Part shown: in pieces, positions 12,866 through 23,952 of the stretch | Layout of the letters: each line of letters starts with the position of its first letter | How positions within the stretch are numbered: the stretch's first letter is position 1 | Source of the DNA: Hyalella azteca | Taxonomy: Eukaryota > Arthropoda > Malacostraca > Amphipoda > Hyalellidae | Length of the DNA stretch: 64,000 bases | Assembly: GCF_000764305.2 (NCBI RefSeq) | Contig: NW_025939655.1 | Location: 1 to 64,000, forward strand | Reading direction: 5' to 3' | Notes under the pieces: generated by a model | Seen by the model: only the letters and a program-made list of their open reading frames with translations | Databases searched by the model: none | Told to the model about the DNA's origin: nothing | Position numbers and translations under genes: made by a program

Positions 12866-15800
12866 ATGACAGATGATGGTAAGAAATCTGCGCAGCCCAT
12901 AGCTGCCTCAACAGAAAGTACAGTAAAATTGGATTCTGCTCTTCCTGGTGTAGCTGCTCATAATGCCAAAGCCTCATCTTCAGTCGACCCGTGGTATGAA
13001 TTTGATGAGCCGACACCTGAAAAGATTGATGGAGATCTATTCTACACTCCTTCTTACTTCCTGCGCACTCACAGCAAGAATAATAACCCTGCTGATGTTT
13101 CAACACAAGTCAGTAGGCATATTTATGTTATAATTATCAGTCAAATCAATTCTGCACTGTTGCATTTCTATTGGCAAATGGTGGAATTATCTCTTCATTC
13201 ACAATGTTCCCATGAGAATCATTCTATGTGAAAAATACATGTTTAATAAGAATATAGAATTCTTTTGCTGCCTACCGTATACAATAAATTTTAATATCAA
13301 GATATCTTGATTTGAAATATGTAATGCTTTAATGTTTAGCTTGACATCATCTGTGTGATGACTCCAGTTATAATGTCCTTAGTATTCAGGATTAAAATCT
13401 CTTTAGTCTTTAGGATTGAAGTTTTGTTGAGAACAGATTACTTTGTGTTTATTTTCTTTGATCACTTGGTAGTTAAGAATTTATGCAATGACAGTATGTA
13501 TCATCCTTAGCTTGTGCAATGGCAAAAATGGTTCAAGACAAAATCTGACAGTTGTGGTACTCTTCAGATCTGGCAGTGTGTATTTGCCCCTCCCAGCACC
13601 CTGGGTAATTTGGTCACCCGTGATGTAGTGGCTACATGTGGGGGCTCTTCTGTATGCTTCATCGATGTCACCTCCGGGGATGTTCTTCTAAAATACAATC
13701 GCAGCACTAAGGCGTAAGATTCTTAAACAATGTTCTACCGCTTTTTTTTTATTAAGAGAATAGATTAGGTAGTTAGTCCACTGCTTTGATTAGTTAGAAT
13801 GTTTGAACCTTGAAATTAATATACCATACCTATTTCTCTAGATTGTAAATAGTTATTCCTTTGGTTTTCCATTCCATTTTGGAAGTTCTTTATTGAGCTT
13901 AGAATTATTAATGAAATTAATTTGTATATTTATTTTTGTTTATATAATTCTGAAACATGAAATATGGATGATCTTTACAGGCTGGCAAGTGAGAATTTAT
14001 ATGCTCTTGCTTGGTCAACATTGGATGTAATTTATGAAGAACCCTCTGAATTAACTGAGCCTGATGAAGCCACAGAGAAAGTCAAGAAAAAAATGAAAGG
14101 GGAGCGTGGCAGTGTTGTGGCTGCAGGTGGAGGCAAGAGCACCGTGGTGCTGGTGGATGTTGAGGAGGGATTTTGCTATCACATGTTCAGGACTGCCACC
14201 ACCAAAGCCAATGCCATCATCTGCTCCCTCTTGTTTCACCCTAAAAAACAGTCGTGGCTATTTTGTGAGTGAATTGTTCTTTTTTTCATTATAATGTAGA
14301 TATATTTTTATTTGTAATAATTATGTTTTGTTCATTTTTTGTGCTTTTACGTTGGTATTAGAATATTTATTTGCATGCTCAGCATATCAATAGGAAGCAT
14401 GTTGTAATTTATGTTCAAATTCCCTTGATAAAATGTTTATAAATACCATTTTGTCCCAGAAATTTTTTGACATATCCTTGTTTTATGTTTTGGAAAGAAG
14501 AATACAATGAGTTCTAAAATGTTACAGGTGGGCACGAAGATGGTCACATTGAAATATGGGATGTAGGCAAGCTGTGCAGACCAAACTACAACAGAACTGA
14601 ATGCATGTCTCTGATGAGCCTTCCTGCTGTGTCCGGTGATGCCTACAACCTCTCTTACTGCCAGCAACTTGACCTCCTGCTGGCAGGCTGTGACAGTGCA
14701 TTGCTGCTCTATCAAGTTGATATGAATAAAGTTGTCCGAGGAGAAAGGTTTGTTAGTTATTGAGATTGCCGAGATAGGTTGAAACAGGGGTATATTTGTT
14801 GTTTGTTTGTTGACATGAATAAAGTTGTCCGAGGAGAAAGGTTTGTTTGTTATTGAGTGCCGAGATAGGTTGAAACAGGGGTATATTTGTTGTTTGTTTT
14901 TACTTGTTGAGATTTATTTATAATATTGTATTTAGTATGCTTTAAAGGTGAGGGTTAAATATCACACTCCTGAACTTGAGTAATTGAAGTTTCTAATGAA
15001 ATTTAGTTTTGTTCCGCTGATAAGTATCTTTCACAATGAATTTTATGAATCATACAGCTATAAGACAATTGTATTAGCATTACCGGAATACCGGTATCTG
15101 ATTGCTGGTACGTACAATATACAATCATGAACATCTTACTTGATGCAATATAAAAATCCTCGCTCCTGTCTGTCCCCAGCCTGCAGGTAACAAAAGTAGA
15201 CTTGCCAACACCGTCCCATTTTGATGATAAATCCAGCAATGTGGTTGACAGCATCACACTTGTAAGAGACACGGTGCTGGCGGCTAAGTGCGCTCTACAT
15301 GCCTCCATCTACGTCATGGATATACGCAAGCTCATGGAGAAACGCCGGCCTGTAACAACGATGTAAGTCTATACCTAATAAGTTCTCTGCGGTTCACGAT
15401 TGTGTAGTGCAGGTCATGAGTGTAGTGCAGGTCATCATACATAATCAGGTAGTGCAGGCTGTTATTCTGACCCAAAAACTACACTCTTATTTAACTTTAT
15501 TTTGTACTTGCGTGTATTGTGGTCAAAGAAGCATGTTCTGCCACTTGAATGGTGTTTTGTATACCTATATCTGCCCATCTCTGATTAACATATACCTATA
15601 TACGTGTTTATCAAATATTCTATCTCGCTTTAAATTTTGTCTCTCCTAAAAACATTGAGCTTAATTCAAATTATTGTTTTTGGTTTAGATTTATAAAAAT
15701 GTAAACCTAAGAAATGAGCTTTGTTGACCTAATTGTAACTGATATGAGATAAAAATTTGTTACTGCAGGAAGAATGTCAATTTTCACCTGAACGTGACCT

Positions 15801-18800
15801 ACGATGATGTTCTCAGTCTGGAGTGGAGCGACACGGACAATTACTACATAAACATGGGCGCTGACCCACGTGAGATAATCTTACTAGTTGAAATGAATAA
15901 TTTATTTGATTTACTATCATCCGATCAAGTCATTCACAGATCTGGTGATACAGTATAACAAATCTTGCTGTTTAAAATGATTTTTTTTATTTGATTTACT
16001 GTCCATTTGATAAAATTATTCATGGATCTGGTAATATGGTATGTATAGTTAGTTTAAGCTTAGATGCTAGGGATTAAAAATAATGACGTCATAAAGTTTA
16101 TATCGAATTTTATTGAAAATTCACTTCACACTAATCAAAACTATTATGAGCCCATATTTATGTGCTGATGATTAATATGTTATAAGACAATGAATATGAG
16201 ATGTATTAAAATCAGGGTTGGCAATGATTAAATCAAAATGATTAAATCATGTGATTAAATCACTTGATTTTTTTATAAAAAACTCATGATTTTTTTTATT
16301 TATTTAATTTTTTTGATTTTTTCATATATTTAAATATATTGAGTGGCAGTCTTTAATTTATATTGAGGTAGTGTTATTCATGGTTTACTCAGGTTTAGTA
16401 TAAATGTACTATGAATGACAAATTGGTATATAAACTTGTTGCTTTTAGCGTGTACGGTATTAGGTTCTAATAAATTGAATGTTTTTGGTACAGAAGCATC
16501 AAGTGTGCAATACATTGTACGTAGCTAGCAGCTTAGCTAATTCTTATAAGGCTAAAAGTAGTCTTTAACTATTTGAATATTTGTTATATAATGATTACAA
16601 TATTCAGTTGAAATGTGTTACCTAGCTTATACAGGGTGGGGCAGAACTGATTGAACAGTTTTGAGGCGAAATAAAAGAGTAATGCAGGTACCGGTACGTA
16701 CATAAAGAAAAAAGTTTATTTTCCTCAAGATTAGCATAACATACCATTTAAAATGCTTATGTTTTGAAAACAATATCAGGAAGATGGGGTTTGTTAGCTG
16801 CATCACACTATTGGTGTCGTTCTCGGAAGTTTCCTACAGCACGTTCACACATATGGCGAGGTATGGCCATAACCTCTGCTACAATAATCCGTTCCTTTAG
16901 CTGTGGTAGAGTGTGAGGGCAACTTCTGAACACCCTTTCTTTTAGATGTCCCCAAAGAAAGAAATCGCAAATGCTCAAATCAGGTGACCTCGCAGGCCAC
17001 TGTAAATCGCCCCTCAGAGTCTGGGAACATGTGTTTCAAAACATTGAGTGACATTCGGGCTGTGTGAGCTGTAGCCCTATCCTGCTGGAACCACACGTCT
17101 CCCAATGCTTCAATTATGATCCATATACTGTTATTGTTAGTAGGCTAATTGCAACATAAAAAATAACACTTCAGAAAGACAAAAAAACTGAAAAAATCAA
17201 AAAAATCAAATCAAAAAAATCATGAAAAAATCAAAAAAATCATTGATTTTTGATTTTTTTGATTTAAAAAAAAAATAAAAAAAATCGCCAACCCTGATTA
17301 AAATTAAGTTTGATGCATCATGCCTAAAAATTTAGCTTAACACAATTCTCTTCACGTTATGTTGTTCAACAGGAAGATTCTAATTTGCGTAAATTAACGC
17401 ATTAATAAGGTAATAACTGTTCAGGTTCATGTGTGCTGGTCTGTGGTTTTTATTAGAAATTCACTTTACTCTAATCTACATTTTTATTAGACCATATTTA
17501 TGTGCAGATCATTAATATGTTATAAGATAATGAATATGAAATGTATTCAAATTAAGCTTTGATGCATATGTCTAAAAATTGAGGCATTAATAAGGTAATA
17601 ATTGTTCAGGTTCATGTGTGCTGTGAGCTTAACATAACAATTCTCTTTGCGTTATGTTATTCAACAAGAAGATTCTAATGTACGTTAATTAATGCATTAA
17701 TAAGGTAATAATTGTTCAGGTTCATGTGTGCTGGTCTGTGGTGACGACAAGGGCACGCTGTGGCTGTACGACCTGCATGCCGCCGTTACAGGCGCCCTCC
17801 CCTCGCCCCTCACTGGCAGTGCTCCCCTCAACAAGCCCCTCCCCCCCACCGCCAAGCTCCTCTGGCCCAACCTCGACGACCCTGAGGTGGGACCAACCTG
17901 GGTCGCATAATTTAATATGAAGACTTATTAAAATTTGATTCTTTATTAGCATGAGATTTATTCACCGTGTTTAAGGGTTAAAGATTTGAAGACTTATTAA
18001 TATTTTATTCATTTATTAGCATGAGAGTCACTCACTGTGTTTAAATAGGGTTCAAGATATGGAGATTTATGAGAATTTTATTCTTTATTAGCATGAGAAT
18101 GACTCATTGTGTTTAAATAGGGTTCAAGATATGAAGACTTATTAGAATTTCATTCATCATTAGCATGAGAATGAATCACTGTATTTAAATAGGGTTCAAG
18201 ATATGAAGATTTATTAGAATTTCATTCTTTATTAGCATGAGATTGACTCACTGTATTTAAATAGGGTTCAAGATATGAAGACTTGTTAGAATTTTATTCT
18301 TCATTAGCATGAGAATGACTCACTGGTTTTAAATAGGGTTAAAGATATGAAGACTTGTTAGAATTTTTTCTTTATTAGCATGAGATTGACTCATTGTTTT
18401 TAAATCAGGTTCAAGTTTTTATTTTAATTTTATTTATAAACAGTTTTTATAAATATATTACTACCTGTTAATTTTAGTGTTGCAGCTGTGTTCACAAGTG
18501 TTCAAGCTTTAGCCCAAACTATAATATCTGTAACCTAACATGTGCCTGGGTACTTGTGCTTCCCCGTTGTTACCCCTGACATGATTTTGAAAGTTATTAA
18601 GAATATTAGATGTTAATTGTGATTATTTTTATTATTATGAAAAAAGGGCTTTCAATAGGTATTAATTTATTGTTGTGCAAGTGACAAGGTAACTTTTTTG
18701 TGTGGTCCTTTCAAAATCTTGTGACAGAGTATATGAGTTGACTAGAAAAGAACCCGCCAATTATAATCATAGTCTTCATGTATTCTTAGCGTGATTATTC

Positions 18801-19127
18801 TCTGTGTTAACAAATACTGAGAATTTACAGATTTCGTGGGTGATAAGTTACATCACTAGAAGCGTTTATAGTGCATGAGTTTGAGAGCGTTTATGGTGCA
18901 TGAGTTTGAGAGCGTTTATAGTGCATGAGTTTGAGAGCGTTTATAGTGCGTGAGTATTAATGTTTTTTTATCGGCAGGTCGAGAAGGCCGGGAAGCTGCG
19001 TCTGGATTCGTACGACATCGTCGTGGACAAATGCTGCATCTCTGACGGCGCGTCGCACGTGGTGGCCGTGACGAGCAACAACATGGTATGCGTCTGGCGT
19101 CGTGGCCAGCACAGCACTGAGCTCTAG
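12866..19127 (+). CDS. LRWD1: LRWD1/ORCA-like WD-repeat protein (WD40 half)
   Basis: Eight exons: 12866-13108, 13568-13713, 13981-14264, 14528-14747, 15180-15362, 15769-15869, 17720-17886 and 18978-19127. They join in phase to 497 codons plus TAG, all GT-AG. The product matches the C-terminal WD40 half of vertebrate LRWD1, the ORC-associated protein that helps hold the origin recognition complex on heterochromatin. Signatures in order: FLRTHSKNN, VVATCGGSSVCFID, HEDGHIEIWD, LLAGCD, and near the C-terminus VCGDDKGTLWLYDL then a closing VCVW strand. Human LRWD1 is about 650 residues and starts with leucine-rich repeats, which I did not find. The ATG at 12866 follows an acceptor-like TTAACACCAG, so upstream coding exons may exist. 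Several of its splice sites are duplicated (14717-14899, 17407-17735). Confidence 0.8.
14717..14899 (+). repeat. 93-bp tandem duplication spanning LRWD1 exon 4 end and donor
   Basis: The last ~31 bases of exon 4, its 5' splice site (GAAAG|GTTTGT) and about 60 bases of intron are repeated from 14810 to 14899. The second copy keeps the donor GAGAAAGGTTTGT. Reading through to it meets an in-frame TGA soon after the first donor, so use of the second donor would truncate the protein. Confidence 0.85.
16213..17296. mobile_element. hAT-like non-autonomous element in LRWD1 intron 6
   Basis: The ends are inverted CAGGGTTGGC and GCCAACCCTG followed inward by ATTAAATC-rich sequence. The element is flanked by perfect 8-bp direct repeats ATTAAAAT (16205-16212 and 17297-17304), the target duplication length typical of hAT transposons. 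A paralogous empty site (ATTCAAAT, 17545-17552) lies in a duplicated intron segment downstream. The subterminal regions are nearly pure A/T runs, and the core contains a piece of an unrelated DDE transposase. No hAT transposase is encoded. Confidence 0.85.
16632..17125 (-). pseudogene. Degraded mariner/IS630-type DDE transposase C-terminal fragment
   Basis: On the minus strand the conceptual translation has the family landmarks FQQDRATAHTA, WPARSPDLSICDFFLWGHLK and MAIPRHMCERAVGNF. These are typical of the C-terminal catalytic half of mariner-like DDE transposases. The frame shifts near 17010 and the N-terminal half is missing, so it is dead. The end toward 16632 begins CAGGGTGGGG, which may be that element's own terminus. 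It lies inside the hAT-like element 16213-17296. Confidence 0.75.
17407..17735 (+). repeat. Triplicated intron 6/exon 7 acceptor junction of LRWD1
   Basis: TTAATAAGGTAATAA, a TTCAG acceptor and the first bases of exon 7 (GTTCATGTGTGCTG) occur three times: near 17402-17446, 17587-17622 and at the real junction 17697-17735. Copy 1 keeps 22 bases of exon 7 and copy 2 only 14. The duplicated unit includes upstream intron sequence that also matches 16085-16212. Only the third copy continues into open WD40 coding sequence. Confidence 0.85.
17915..18425. repeat. Minisatellite, 72-bp unit, about 7 copies, LRWD1 intron 7
   Basis: Units run ATGAAGACTTATTAGAATTT, a TTATTAGCATGAGA block, then TTTAAATAGGGTTCAAGAT. 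The array starts about 30 bases after the exon 7 donor (17887) and fills the first third of the intron. Confidence 0.9.
18858..18957. repeat. Minisatellite, 25-bp unit, 4 copies, next to LRWD1 exon 8
   Basis: Four copies of GCGTTTATAGTGCATGAGTT plus TGAGA. The array ends about 20 bases before the acceptor TCGGCAG of exon 8, just outside its T-rich tract. Confidence 0.9.
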
Positions 19128-20500
19128 CTGCCGTAGCATTCCGTGACTGCTGCTGCCGGCACCTGTATTTGTAGCAGCCATGGCATCCAGGATACTGTAA
19201 TATTTTACCCTTAACTTATTTAGGGTGAAAAGCGACGGTTGTTGTGTCACGATTTTTCCCAAACTTTGGAGATTGAAACCGTCATTGCTTTATGAAAATA
19301 ACGTAAATCAAAACAGTTAAGCTGTCATTATTGTGTGCATTGGAAATAGATCGTTAATCTTGATGAAATTAAGCGATAATTGATCTTGATTGATACGTAG
19401 AAAAAGGTGTTCAATTTTGACCAATTAATCCTAATGACATCAAACTACCTGATGGCAATATAGAGGAGAATCTGATGAGTTCAAGTTGATTAAACTTCAG
19501 TGACGTTGTTGTGTAGGTAGCTGATGAAGGAACTGCAAAGCAAAGCTTGTGTTTTTGACCTCCAAAGAAACATTCCAGTTATCGGAGTCTTAATTGTTAT
19601 GTTGTTTTGGAATTGATGAAAAGGAATCGGCTCCATTTTTGATGTTAACGTAAGAATAATTTTACTTTGAATCAGCTTCATTTTTGATGTTCCGTTCATC
19701 GGCTTCATTTTGATGAATGGAAGAATAATTTTAAGTTGAATTAGCATCATTTTTGATGCTAACGGAAGAATAATTTAATATGATGGAAGTACGCATCCAT
19801 GTGCTATTCGATGATGGTTTTTTGTGGGCACGCTCAGTCTAGTTTGCCTGCATACAGACAGTATATGGTGCTGCAAAATCACGATATATTGGTGGAAAAT
19901 GTTAAAACCGGTGCATAATTAATCGTGATTGAGGCGTTTGCTGCAACTTGTCTTTGTTTGATGGGTACAGTATTCCAGTAGCTCGTCGTCAGTTGTTGGA
20001 AGGCGAGCTTCTGAAGATTATGTGTTATGTTTAGTGCCTTGTACCTGAGATATGAGAACTATTGGATGCGTAATTGTAGTTCTCTGAAATTAAATTTTTG
20101 TTGTTAATTTGAGTTTGAATCTCTACAAAGAACTTGCTGCTTATAACGTGGCAATAATTCTGAACCTGATAACTTTTATTTCTGTATATTTGCCACTTAA
20201 AAGAGTGTTTTGGTTGTGTGCTTGTCGGTAATTCTCGGTCTCATTTCGCGGCCGCTTGTAGCTATTTGACTTCTGTTAATTAAACTTGAATGCTGACTTG
20301 TTAGTTTCGACTTGTTAGTCTTGTTCGTGTTCAGATTCTTCATCACTGGGACTTTTTCGGAATGTTCTCCGATAATATGTCCTTTAAAGAGCATGGCTAT
20401 CGAGATGCTCATTCTATAACGGAATTTATTTTTAACTTAATTCATTTTTCTAAATTTCGCGTGCCATGGCTGCCAACATCACTTCTGTGATGATAATCCT

Positions 20501-20620
20501 CTGCCTCTCTTCTTCCTCCTATAACGCTGCCTCTCTTCTTCCTCCTATAACGCTGCCTCTCTTCTTCCTCCTATAACGCTGCCTCTCTTCTTCCTCCTAT
20601 AACGCTGCCTCTCTTCTTTC
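20501..20620. repeat. Minisatellite, 26-bp unit, 5 copies
   Basis: Near-identical copies of CTGCCTCTCTTCTTCCTCCT plus ATAACG. The strand is strongly pyrimidine-biased. The array is about 1.4 kb downstream of the LRWD1 stop. Confidence 0.9.
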
Positions 20621-23539
20621 TTTATTTGAATGCCACTTGTGTGTGTGTTTTCACGGTAATTTTATGCATTACCTAAATCATTATAATTGACAGACTGTAA
20701 ACGTTTGATCTTCATTCGTTTGATGAATTTAATAGCCTACCTCATGCGGGCAACGATGTGTTTCCTGTAAATTTTCATGTGTTTTCTGCCATTTTTAATA
20801 ATTACGAGTCACGTTTATAAATGTGGCTGAATTGTCAAGCAATCTTTGCTTGTTGTTAAAAATCTACGCTGTCAACTCAATGAGAGTTTTTTTCTGTGTA
20901 GAACCACTCAATGGAACAGCTTTTCATTTTATAAAAACTCATTTGAACAGCTTTTTTTGGTAAACAATTCTTATGTTTTGATTGTCTTGCAGTTGATATT
21001 TCTTTCGAACCTTGCTTTCATTCGATGCTCTTCAAATATAAATAAATTTTCTGATAATTTACTAAAGAATGGCGAACCAAAAGGGTTTTGTAATATTATT
21101 CAAAAATGTTTCTCGCAATTTTGTTCGAACTAGTCGTAAAGCTCATGTTTTAGATTTAAGAAGTAACTATTATGCATATTTTGTGTGGAATAACGCATTT
21201 CTTTATAGCGTCTGCAGCTTAATCTCCATCAAATCTGGTCCCATTTATATCAATACATCATATTTATATCCGTAGTTAGAGGGATTGAAGAAATGTCAGA
21301 AATCCTCTCAGATTTGTTCTAAAGGCTGCGCTATCGTGTGGATGTGATGGCAATTGAGTGCGTCGATTACTTGAATGATATAAAATAAATTACTACTTTC
21401 TTGAACGACACTAAAGGAGTTACGTATGAAGGTCAAGGCTGGCGAGGAGCTTACCTAGTGTAACACCACATAAAGTTCAACGCTTAACAACTTCAGTTAT
21501 ATTTTGTCGTGTGGACAAGCACAGCACTACCGATGTGGTAACAAGCCTCCACCTCCCGCACTGGAGCTGCGAACTGACCTAAGTAGAGTGGTGCTCAGAA
21601 CGCTGCTTCACTCAGAAATATGAATGGGTCTGTTAGTCCAAATATTTAAACATTTTCTGCATGTAATTACGCCTTTTACTTGGTAAAATGAGGTCAGGAT
21701 GACCCACACAAAGGCAAGAGCGTCACTATTGAGACGTCACTTATTTCTCTGAGTGTATGTTATGAAGTTGTGCCTTCATGTGAAGATCTCGTCGGCTTTT
21801 CAAAAGGACTCTTATAATTATTTCTTATTTTTGCTCTGTAGGCCTAGATGTGTGCGAGTGTCTTTAATTAATTATTTTTACAAATCGTTCGATAGTTTGC
21901 ATTCGAAATCTAATTGTGTCTCTATTTTAGGTTAGTTCAGGATTATGTGTACAAAGGATTGTTTGTGTTGGCATTTCGGTTTTTTAGGAAATTGAGCCAA
22001 ATCAGGGCGGTTGTAAGATGAACGTTGTTTGCACCGCACGTTTTTCCAGACGGTTTGTGTGTGTAGTTCGTTCACAATTTGTTCTTCGATTCGTAGAAAA
22101 ATTATATTTTTAGAAACGGACCAATTGTTTATTTTTCCAGCACTGACTTTCGATTAATTAGTCGAACTTGAACACGATCTGTTGCTTATTTAAATTGGAT
22201 CCGATTTGACACATTTTACAAACATGTATATAATTGCACAATTCTGTAAAAATGGCAGAACAATTTAACTTCAACGCTCCTGTAATATGAAAGTTGCGTT
22301 CGAAATTTACGGGGTTGGCTGAAGCATTTCGCAATGGTTGGTCTAATCTTTTTCTGCATTGTACTCTATATAAATATCCAGCACATTACTACAATTGATT
22401 CAGTCTCCAACTTAGGTCCATATAGCTCAATGCGTTCTCTTCAAACTATTAGCAAATTTTATCTCTTTAATTTACGAAGATTCCACCCGTTTTTGCATGG
22501 AGAACCGTACGGCCCGTAAGGACGAACAGCACGCGGTCGGAAAGAGGAAGACACACACCTGCGAGGGGCTGGAGGCTCTACTCCTGCCAGGGGACTTGAG
22601 GATCCCCCGGGTCCTCGACCTCATCTTATTTCCCAAATTGCGATTACCTGGCGAAATAAATGATCGAGTCTCGATAATTTATCAATTTTTCAGTGTGTGA
22701 TTCCGTACTCCGGCCTGCTATGTAATTCTGTCGAGGCATGCAAGACGTTTAGCTTCGAGGTCATTTATGAAAGCCGATATGAGTATCGTCCATTACCCGT
22801 GTATTAGGAATAGAGATTTATACATTTTAAGAACTTGTGTCGTTTGTATTCAATTTGGATGAACATTTTATGATGAAAAATTTGTTATTTGGACATACGA
22901 GTACTTCGCGTATTCAAATGATGTTAGCCATTCATGGTAAGGATGTGTAGACGTTCAAAACGCTTCGATATTATCAATTCTAGATGAAATAGCGAAAGGC
23001 ACTAAAATGAAAACGCATCTTCAAGTTTTTTGTTTTTCGAAAAACTGTAATCAAATAAACAACGGAGCACAGGAAGGAAAACTCCAATAATACGATCCGT
23101 TGTCATGACAACCAAATGATCAGCGTTCAAGTGTTGCCATGACGACAGGCGCTTGCTATGTTGCATATACGGAGATAACCGTTCATACGTACGATAATTC
23201 AGTGCTGTCACAGTTATAAAACATACTACAATGAATCTATGTTTCAAAACATGAAACTCGTTGAGTTTGCTACAAAATTACTGCTTGTTTCTTGATTCTT
23301 TAAAGATTATAGAATCTTTAAAACAAAATCTAGAAAAGAAAATTCAACTCTCATTTGCTCATTATAGAAAAGAAACATTGCTTTAGCTTAGCGCATGATA
23401 TTGACTATAAAAAATTCAATTTTTATCGACTTATCTCAACAGATCTCAAGTGAATGTGGTGTATTATATCAGCTGACTCTTATTTTCGGTGTTCAGATCC
23501 ATATTGATTTCGAGTACTGTAATGAACACAATTCTTATG

Positions 23540-23905
23540 CAGGCAGGAATTTATTACTAATGAACTGAATAATATCGTGCAAGTAACTCGAATAATATAA
23601 TATATCCAAACAAAGAACCCTATTCGAACTCCACCCTAATTATTACTAACGAACTTAATAATTTCGTACAATTAAATCGAATAATATATATTCATGCAAG
23701 TAACTCAATTCGAACTCGACCCTAATTATTATTAATGAACTGAATAATATCTCGCAAGTAACTTGAATATTATAATATATTCACGCAAATAACTCGAATC
23801 TAAATCGACCCTAATTATTAGTAATGAACTGAATAATATCTCGCAAGTAACTCGAATATTATAATATACTCAAGCAAGTAACTCAAGTCGAGTAGTAATC
23901 GACCT
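23540..23905. repeat. Degenerate ~100-bp AT-rich repeats upstream of CFAP298
   Basis: About four copies alternate AATGAACTGAATAATATC, GCAAGTAACTCGAAT and CGACCCTAATTATTA. They end some 50 bases before the CFAP298 ATG, so they lie in its likely promoter or 5' untranslated region. Confidence 0.75.
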
Positions 23906-23952
23906 TAATTAAAGTATCATTACACCAAGTGAGTTGAAGGGTGCAAGTTACA

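Larger units (their letters stand above)
19128..23952. other. Intergenic, LRWD1 to CFAP298
   Basis: No exon or known protein family was recognised. It holds short GAAGAATAATTTTA/TTTTTGATG repeats (19620-19790), a 26-bp array near 20500 and a degenerate ~100-bp AT-rich array just before the CFAP298 start. The 3' untranslated region of LRWD1 should occupy the first part, but no AATAAA signal is obvious close to the stop. The rest is unremarkable AT-rich DNA. Confidence 0.6.

Noticed and set aside
17722..17952. Alternate-frame and minus-strand ORFs over LRWD1 exon 7
   Set aside because: The exon frame encoding VCGDDKGTLWLYDL matches LRWD1 and splices in phase on both sides.
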